A stretch of 6,648 nucleotides of DNA from Nocardioidaceae bacterium (GTDB taxonomy: Bacteria; Actinomycetota; Actinomycetes; Propionibacteriales; Nocardioidaceae), in the NCBI GenBank assembly GCA_025966335.1, contig JAICRS010000169.1, forward strand, positions 1 to 6,648, given 5' to 3'. Position numbers and translations under genes: made by a program. A model generated the notes under the pieces. It saw only the letters and a program-made list of their open reading frames with translations, had not been told where the DNA came from and did no database searches. Below are positions 1 to 4,327 of this stretch, piece by piece (position 1 is the stretch's first letter; each line of letters starts with the position of its first letter).

Positions 1-276
1 CGGGTCGACCCGGTCGGTCAGCTCGTTGCCGGTCCAGTAGCCGCGGACCACCCGTTCGTCGAGCGGGTCGGCCACGCCGGTGAGGTCGGCGAGCACCTGC
101 TGGTAGGGCCAGGCACCGGTGAACCGGCGGGCGAGCGCGGGCACGTCGACGCCGGCGCCGTCGCCGCAGGCCACCGCGCACAGGGCCGCGGATCCTTCGG
201 GACCGCAGTAGCCCAGCGCGTTGGGCGCGTGGGCGTACCGCGCGAACAGCCGGTGCCCGGCCGGCGGCTGGCTCAT
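1..276 (-). CDS. Unknown protein, DUF6390-like, cut by window edge
   Basis: An open frame of 92 codons starts at the ATG at 276-274 and runs off the window without a stop. A GGAG site lies five bases before the ATG and the gene begins 13 bases after the hypD stop, so it almost certainly belongs to the hyp operon. The visible protein reads LFARYAHAPNALGYCGPEGS at 10-29, with later segments RRFTGAWPYQQVLADLTGVA (50-69) and DERVVRGYWTGNEL (73-86). There is no signal peptide, membrane segment or known catalytic motif. Cysteines are C24, C33 and C37. The pattern (FARYA..PNALGYCGP, a GAWPY block, then DPLDERVV..YW.GN) matches what I remember of DUF6390, an actinobacterial family of unknown function, but I could not check this. 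Function is not known; location suggests a hydrogenase accessory role. The gene is absent from simple six-frame lists because its end is outside the window. Confidence 0.8.
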   Translation of the reverse strand, partial: MSQPPAGHRLFARYAHAPNALGYCGPEGSAALCAVACGDGAGVDVPALARRFTGAWPYQQVLADLTGVADPLDERVVRGYWTGNELTDRVDP

Positions 277-281
277 CGTCG

Positions 282-285
282 CTCC
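282..285 (-). promoter_or_regulatory. Shine-Dalgarno site for the DUF6390-like gene
   Basis: GGAG lies five bases before the ATG at 276-274, in the 13-base gap after hypD. It is one of the main reasons for accepting the window-edge frame as a real gene. Confidence 0.6.
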
Positions 286-289
286 GCGG

Positions 290-1423
290 TCAGACCCCGG
301 CGCTCTCGCCGACCATCTGGGCGGCCTCGCGGTGCATCCGGCCGAAATTGTAGTAGGCCGCGCAGGCGCCCTCGGGCGAGACCATGCAGGTGCCGATCGG
401 GGTCTCCGGGGTGCACGCGGTGCCGAACACCTTGCACTCCCACGGCTTGATCACGCCCTTGAGCACCTCCCCGCACTGGCAGGCCTTCGGGTCGGCGACC
501 CGGACCCCCGGCATAGAGAAGACCTCCTCGGCGTCGAACTCGGCGTAGTTGCGGTTCACCTTCAGCGCGCTCTGCGAGATGAACCCGAGGCCACGCCACT
601 CGAAGTGCGGGCGCAGCTCGAAGGTCTCCGCGAGCAGCTTCAGCGCGGCCAGGTTGCCCTCCTCGCGGACCACCCGGCCGTACTGGTTCTCCACCTCGCA
701 GCGGCCGTCGCGGATCTGCTGGAGCAGCATGTGCACGGTGGCCAGGATGTCGAGCGGCTCGAAGCCGGCGACCACCAGCGGCTTGCCGTAGACCTCGGGG
801 ACGAACCGGTAGGGCCGGGTGCCGACGACCGTGGACACGTGCCCGGGCCCGAGGAACCCGGACAGCCGCAGGTCGGGCGACTCGAGGATCGCCTTGATCG
901 GCGGGACGATCGTGACGTGGTTGCAGAACACCGTGAAGTTCGTGACGCCGAGCTGCCGGGCGCGGACCAGGGTGACCGCGGTCGAGGGTGCGGTGGTCTC
1001 GAAGCCGACCGCGAAGAACACCACGTGCTTGTCGGGGTTGTCGACCGCGACCTTCAGCGAGTCCAGCGGCGAGTAGACGAAGCGTACGTCGGCCCCTCGG
1101 GCCTTCGCGTCCAGCAGGCTCCCGCTCGAGCCGGGGACCCGCATCATGTCCCCGAACGTGGTGAAGATGACGCCCGGCTGCTCGGCGAGCCACATCGCAT
1201 CGTCGACCCGGCCCATCGGGATCACGCACACCGGGCAGCCGGGTCCGTGCACGAGCTCGATGCCGGGCGGCAGGATGTGCTCGATGCCGTGCCGGTAGAT
1301 CGTGTGCGTGTGCCCGCCGCACACCTCCATGAACTTGAACTCGTCGTCCCCGGTCAGCCGGGTGATCGACTTGACCAGCGCGCGGGCGGCTGCCGGGTCG
1401 CGGAACTCGTCGACGAACTTCAT
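290..1423 (-). CDS. hypD: HypD, Fe-S scaffold for Fe(CN)2CO assembly
   Basis: HypD is the scaffold on which, with HypC, the iron of [NiFe]-hydrogenase gains its cyanide and CO ligands. The 377-residue product has full family length. Functional cysteine motifs are present: CGGHTH at 35-40 and GPGCPVC at 60-66 (C63, C66). Other conserved blocks are TTFGDMMRVPGS (88-99), FFAVGFETTAP (136-146), NHVTIVPP (168-175) and GFLGPGHVS (189-197). The C-terminal iron-sulfur region holds C315, C317, C330, C337, C346 and C354, which include the ligands of the [4Fe-4S] cluster. The ATG at 1423 opens MKFVDEFRD, typical of the family, with GAGG seven bases upstream. The stop is followed after 13 bases by the start of the next gene. 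No residue expected of an active HypD appears to be missing. Confidence 0.97.
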   Translation of the reverse strand: MKFVDEFRDPAAARALVKSITRLTGDDEFKFMEVCGGHTHTIYRHGIEHILPPGIELVHGPGCPVCVIPMGRVDDAMWLAEQPGVIFTTFGDMMRVPGSSGSLLDAKARGADVRFVYSPLDSLKVAVDNPDKHVVFFAVGFETTAPSTAVTLVRARQLGVTNFTVFCNHVTIVPPIKAILESPDLRLSGFLGPGHVSTVVGTRPYRFVPEVYGKPLVVAGFEPLDILATVHMLLQQIRDGRCEVENQYGRVVREEGNLAALKLLAETFELRPHFEWRGLGFISQSALKVNRNYAEFDAEEVFSMPGVRVADPKACQCGEVLKGVIKPWECKVFGTACTPETPIGTCMVSPEGACAAYYNFGRMHREAAQMVGESAGV

Positions 1424-1430
1424 CTGCGTA

Positions 1431-1434
1431 CCTC
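1431..1434 (-). promoter_or_regulatory. Shine-Dalgarno site for hypD
   Basis: GAGG lies seven bases before the hypD ATG at 1423, in the 31-base gap after hypC. A second purine run (GGGAGA) is a few bases further upstream. No promoter-like or terminator-like element is visible in the gap, so hypC and hypD are probably on one transcript. Confidence 0.6.
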
Positions 1435-1454
1435 GTTCTCCCGATGTCGGGCGG

Positions 1455-1727
1455 TCAGGCGATCTGTGAGGAGTTGAAGGCGTCGATCTCGTTGAGATAG
1501 TCCTCGCCCATCTTCTTGACCTGGTCCAGGGTCAGCTGGGCCTCCCGCTCGTCGATCTTCGCCATCGCGAACCCGACGTGCACGAGCACCCAGTCACCCT
1601 CGAGCAGGTTCTGCTCGGCGAGCAGCCGCACGCTGATCACGCGCTGCACGCCGTTCACGGCCACCTTCGCCAGGTGCTGCTCGGCGTCGGTGATCGCCAC
1701 CACCTGTCCCGGTATCCCTAGGCACAT
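1455..1727 (-). CDS. hypC: HypC hydrogenase maturation chaperone
   Basis: This small OB-fold chaperone forms a complex with HypD, carries the iron while cyanide and CO ligands are added, and delivers it to the hydrogenase large-subunit precursor. The 90-residue product starts MCLGIPG, with Cys2 as the essential iron/HypD-binding residue once Met is removed. It has GDWVLVHVGFAMAKID at 44-59, including the conserved histidine H50. Length is normal for the family. The start is fixed by the MC motif and by an unusually strong GAGGAGGAG site seven bases upstream. It stands 31 bases after hypE and 31 bases before hypD. Its C-terminal helix (about 62-82) is charged, as is common in this family. Together with the HypC-like domain of the gene at 3569-4327, the operon encodes two HypC-type domains, and only this one has the canonical N-terminal cysteine. 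Confidence 0.97.
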   Translation of the reverse strand: MCLGIPGQVVAITDAEQHLAKVAVNGVQRVISVRLLAEQNLLEGDWVLVHVGFAMAKIDEREAQLTLDQVKKMGEDYLNEIDAFNSSQIA

Positions 1728-1734
1728 CTGCGTT

Positions 1735-1743
1735 CTCCTCCTC
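1735..1743 (-). promoter_or_regulatory. Strong Shine-Dalgarno site for hypC
   Basis: GAGGAGGAG lies seven bases before the hypC ATG, in the 31-base gap after hypE. It is the longest anti-Shine-Dalgarno match in the window. This fits HypC being a small chaperone that may be needed in higher amount than its neighbours; that interpretation is inference. Confidence 0.75.
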
Positions 1744-1758
1744 GTCGGTCCGTCCGGC

Positions 1759-2856
1759 TCAGCAGATCCTCGGCAGCGGGTCGCCCACGAGCATGTCGAC
1801 GATCCGGCTGCCCCCGAACGGGGTGCGCAGCGCCACCATCCCGCTCGGGGTGGCGACCACCTCGCCGATCACGGCGGCCTGGTCACCGAGCGGGTGCGAG
1901 CGCAGCGCGGCCACCGCGGCCTCGGCCTCCTCGGGCGGGACCACCGCGACGAACTTGCCCTCGTTCGCGACGTAGATCGGGTCGATGCCGAGCATGTCGC
2001 AGGCGCCGAGCACCTGCGGCTCCACCGGCAGCAGCCGCTCGTCGAGGATCACCCCGACGTCGGCGGTCTGGGCGAGCTCGTTGCAGACCGTGCCGAGCCC
2101 GCCGCGGGTGGCGTCGCGCATCCACCGGGTGCCGGGTGCGGCGGCCAGCAGCGCCTCGACCATCTCGTGCACCGGCGCGGTGTCGGAGACGATGTCGGCC
2201 TCGATCGCGAGGTCGCCGCGGGCCAGCATCACCGCCATCCCGTGCGCGCCGAGGCTGCCCGAGAGCACCACCCGGTCGCCGGCGCGCACCAGGTCGGCGC
2301 CGAGTCGGCGGCCGGCGGGGATCACGCCGACCCCGGCGGTGGAGATGTAGAGCCCGTCCGCGGCGCCCCGGGAGACCACCTTGGTGTCGCCGGTGACGAT
2401 CTGCACGCCGGCGGTGTCCGCGGCCGACCTCATGTCCGCGACGATCGCCTTCAGCCGGGCGATCGAGAAGCCCTCCTCGATCACGAACGCCGCCGAGAGC
2501 CACTGCGGGCGGGCGCCGCTGACCGCGAGGTCGTTGACGGTGCCGTGTACGGCGAGGTGGCCGATCGTCCCGCCCGGGAACTCCAACGGCTGCACGACGA
2601 ACGAGTCGGTGGAGAAGGCCAGCCGTTCCTGCGACGGCAGCGTCAGCACCGCTCCGTCCCCGAGCTGCTCGAGCTCGGGGTTGCGGAAGGCCTCGACGAA
2701 CACGGCGTCGACCAGGGCGGCCGAGGACTTGCCACCGGCACCGTGGGCGAGCGTGATGTGCTCGTCGATCAGCCGAGGCCGGCGTTTGCGGAACTGCTCG
2801 ATCTTGAGCAGCATCCGGTCCTCGCGGTCCGCATGGGTCGTCGGTTCACCGGTCAT
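1759..2856 (-). CDS. hypE: HypE, thiocyanate-forming hydrogenase maturation factor
   Basis: HypE receives a carbamoyl group from HypF on its C-terminal cysteine and dehydrates it with ATP to a thiocyanate, the cyanide donor for the iron held by HypC-HypD. The 365-residue product belongs to the PurM/AIR-synthase-like ATP-binding family. It shows AHGAGGKSS (37-45), FSTDS (81-85), VHGTVNDLAVSGA (103-115), GDTKVV (156-161), RDATRGGLGTV (247-257) and NEGKF (298-302), and ends exactly in PRIC, whose last residue C365 is the carbamoylated cysteine. All expected motifs are intact. The frame extends 32 residues further upstream, but the ATG at 2856 is chosen because GGGAGG lies six bases before it and it overlaps the SIS stop as ATGA; the extra residues look like readthrough of the SIS tail region. 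An internal Met15 (MLLKIEQF) is a weaker alternative start. Confidence 0.97.
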   Translation of the reverse strand: MTGEPTTHADREDRMLLKIEQFRKRRPRLIDEHITLAHGAGGKSSAALVDAVFVEAFRNPELEQLGDGAVLTLPSQERLAFSTDSFVVQPLEFPGGTIGHLAVHGTVNDLAVSGARPQWLSAAFVIEEGFSIARLKAIVADMRSAADTAGVQIVTGDTKVVSRGAADGLYISTAGVGVIPAGRRLGADLVRAGDRVVLSGSLGAHGMAVMLARGDLAIEADIVSDTAPVHEMVEALLAAAPGTRWMRDATRGGLGTVCNELAQTADVGVILDERLLPVEPQVLGACDMLGIDPIYVANEGKFVAVVPPEEAEAAVAALRSHPLGDQAAVIGEVVATPSGMVALRTPFGGSRIVDMLVGDPLPRIC

Positions 2857-3572
2857 GAGGTGCCTCCCGCGTTGCTGCCTGACAGGGTGTCCGGGCTGCC
2901 GGCGAGCGTGTCCGCGACCCGGCGGCGGGTCAGCTCCTGCACGATCGACCACAGCTCGAAGCCGACCAGGGCCTGGCTCTCCTGGATCCGGTGGATGCTC
3001 TGGGAGCGGATCGTGAAGCAGTAGTCGAGGTCCGGGCTGGTCGCCATCGCGCCACCGTCGTGGCCGGCGAAGCCGATCGTGAGCAGGCCACGCTTCTTGG
3101 CCTCCGTGAACGCCCTGATCAGGTCCTCGGAGTTGCCCGACGTGGACAGCCCGATCGCGATGTCGACCGGCCTCGAGTGTGCGATCACCTGCCGGGAGAA
3201 GATCAGCTCGAAGCCGACGTCGTTGCCGAGCGCGGTCATCACCGCCTGGTCCGCGGCCAACGACCAGGCGGGTACGGCGCGTCCGCGGGCCGGCCGGCAG
3301 AACAGCGACGCCAGGGTCGCCGCATCGGTCGAGCTACCGCCGTTGCCGAACGTGTAGAGGCGGCCACCGCGGGCGAACCGGTCGGCCATCTCCGCGCCCG
3401 CGGCGTGCAGCTGGTCGCGCCACTCGTCGAGCGACGCCTGCTGCAGCCGGGCGCTGACCTCGGCCTTGCCGCGTGCGGACGCGGCGAGGTCGACCAGCAG
3501 GCTGTCGGCGTCGTGCTCGGAGCCCTCGATGAACGGGTAGAGGAAGTCGGTGTTCTGGTTCAGCTCGCTCAT
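2853..3572 (-). CDS. GmhA-like SIS-domain protein, probably not an active heptose isomerase
   Basis: This 239-residue protein has one SIS domain spanning about residues 45-218. It would usually be annotated as D-sedoheptulose-7-phosphate isomerase (GmhA). It keeps both phosphosugar-binding loops, GNGGS at 76-80 and STSGNS at 143-148, plus GNDVGFELIFSRQV (116-129) and RIQE (195-198). Compared with the E. coli GmhA zinc ligands His61, Glu65, Gln172 and His180 (from memory), only Gln is kept (Q197); the others are T86, L90 and F205. It may therefore bind a sugar phosphate without the classical isomerisation. The N-terminus (TDFLYPFIEG at 8-17) is a leader absent from E. coli GmhA. The ATG at 3572 follows GGGAG and overlaps the fusion gene's stop. 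The end overlaps hypE as ATGA. Position between hypF and hypE implies a role in hydrogenase maturation, not in LPS heptose synthesis; that is inference. Confidence 0.85.
   Translation of the reverse strand: MSELNQNTDFLYPFIEGSEHDADSLLVDLAASARGKAEVSARLQQASLDEWRDQLHAAGAEMADRFARGGRLYTFGNGGSSTDAATLASLFCRPARGRAVPAWSLAADQAVMTALGNDVGFELIFSRQVIAHSRPVDIAIGLSTSGNSEDLIRAFTEAKKRGLLTIGFAGHDGGAMATSPDLDYCFTIRSQSIHRIQESQALVGFELWSIVQELTRRRVADTLAGSPDTLSGSNAGGTS
2863..2868 (-). promoter_or_regulatory. Shine-Dalgarno site deciding the hypE start
   Basis: GGGAGG lies six bases before the ATG at 2856, inside the end of the SIS gene. It decides the hypE start in favour of the ATGA-overlapping ATG, against the in-frame extension that would start at 2952 and overlap the SIS gene by about 100 bases. 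Confidence 0.7.
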
Positions 3573-4327
3573 CGGGACGCTCCCGGGAGGTCGTCGAGGC
3601 GGGTGATCGCGGTGCCGGCGTGCACGAGGAGCAGGTCGTTGGCGGCGACCTCGCCGACCAGGGTGACGTCGACGGCCTCCTCGCCGGTCGCGGTGCGGAC
3701 CAAGGCGCTGGTGAACGCGGACTCGGGCGGCAGCACCACCTCGCCGAGGCGCCCCTCGTCGCTGCAGGTCACGCAGACCTCGTCGGCGCAGTCCTCATCG
3801 GCGCAGTCCTCGGCCTTCTCTGTCAGCAGACCGGGATGCTCGAAGCAGACATGGGTGAGCTCCCAGAGCAGGTGGTACAGCAGCACGAACCGCCCGGTCG
3901 CCGGGACCATCGGGTCGTCGGAGGGAACCCACAGCACGTGGTCGGCGCTGCCCGCCTGCGGTCGCGGGCCGAACCCGATCCAGATGGTGTCCGCGCCCCA
4001 GGCGGGCGCGCGTCGCATCACCTCGCGGACCTGCGGGTCGTCGGCGGAGGCCACCGCGAGGATCACGTCACCGGGCCGGGTCGCCACCCGGGCCTGCGCG
4101 ACCGGGTCGGCCTCGACCAGCGCCACCGAGGGGAGCGCCCGTTTGCCCATGACCACCGGGTGCACGAACTCGACGGCCACGTGGTGGGCGTGCGGCTCCC
4201 ACTGCGGGGAGACCACCCACAGCGTCGCGCCGGCGTGGAACCGGCGGGCGAGCGCCAGGGAGGCCGAGGCGAGGTCGTCGCCGAGGTCCTCACCGATCAG
4301 CTCGACGCGTTCGCCTGTCGACGTCAT
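3569..4327 (-). CDS. SIS-domain / HypC-like fusion protein (HupF-type)
   Basis: This 252-residue protein has two parts. Residues about 1-169 look like a shortened SIS (sugar isomerase) fold related to GmhA: PGDVILAVASADD at 85-97 aligns with the GmhA segment that carries the STSGNS phosphate loop, but the serines are mostly gone, and SPQWE (40-44) replaces the first GNGGS loop. H49, E53 and H152 fall at the positions of GmhA zinc ligands His61, Glu65 and His180. An acidic cysteine linker (C175-x4-C180-x4-C185-x2-C188) leads into a HypC-like domain (about 185-247; CVTCSDEG, then DVTLVGEVAANDLLLVHAGTAI). HypC chaperones need an N-terminal Met-Cys; here the cysteines are internal. The gene overlaps hypF and the next gene by 4 bases each, so a role in hydrogenase maturation is likely. 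The exact function is unknown. Automated annotation would probably call it HypC/HupF chaperone or SIS protein. Confidence 0.82.
   Translation of the reverse strand: MTSTGERVELIGEDLGDDLASASLALARRFHAGATLWVVSPQWEPHAHHVAVEFVHPVVMGKRALPSVALVEADPVAQARVATRPGDVILAVASADDPQVREVMRRAPAWGADTIWIGFGPRPQAGSADHVLWVPSDDPMVPATGRFVLLYHLLWELTHVCFEHPGLLTEKAEDCADEDCADEVCVTCSDEGRLGEVVLPPESAFTSALVRTATGEEAVDVTLVGEVAANDLLLVHAGTAITRLDDLPGASR
3580..3584 (-). promoter_or_regulatory. Shine-Dalgarno site for the SIS gene
   Basis: GGGAG sits seven bases before the ATG at 3572, within the last codons of the fusion gene. It fits the ATGA overlap and supports this start, though the match is weaker than those before the fusion gene and hypC. 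Confidence 0.6.
3782..3811 (-). repeat. 15-base tandem duplication coding for a Glu-Asp-Cys-Ala-Asp repeat
   Basis: Two adjacent 15-base units (3811-3797 and 3796-3782 on the minus strand) differ at a single base, a third codon position, and both encode EDCAD. They lie in the linker between the SIS and HypC-like parts of the fusion protein and are followed directly by a partial third unit, EVCVTC. The near identity suggests a fairly recent in-frame duplication that added one cysteine to the linker. Confidence 0.85.

Noticed and set aside
221..1477. A 418-codon open frame on the plus strand opposite hypD
   Set aside because: Its protein is rich in Arg, Asp, Gly and His with no recognisable motif, as expected for the antisense of a high-GC gene, and the minus strand carries an unmistakable HypD.
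1424..1758. Similar 31-base gaps before hypC and hypD, both ending in ACGCAG before the ATG
   Set aside because: The shared part beyond the Shine-Dalgarno purines is only about six bases, and equal length is easily chance; no inverted repeat, promoter or operator is evident.
1759..2952. HypE with a 32-residue N-terminal extension starting at 2952
   Set aside because: The extra residues are Arg/Pro/Gly-rich and overlap the SIS gene; the ATG at 2856 has a good Shine-Dalgarno site and an ATGA overlap.
2853..3572. A true sedoheptulose-7-phosphate isomerase for heptose synthesis
   Set aside because: Three of four recalled GmhA metal-ligand positions are replaced, no heptose kinase or related gene is in the window, and the gene is embedded between hypF and hypE.
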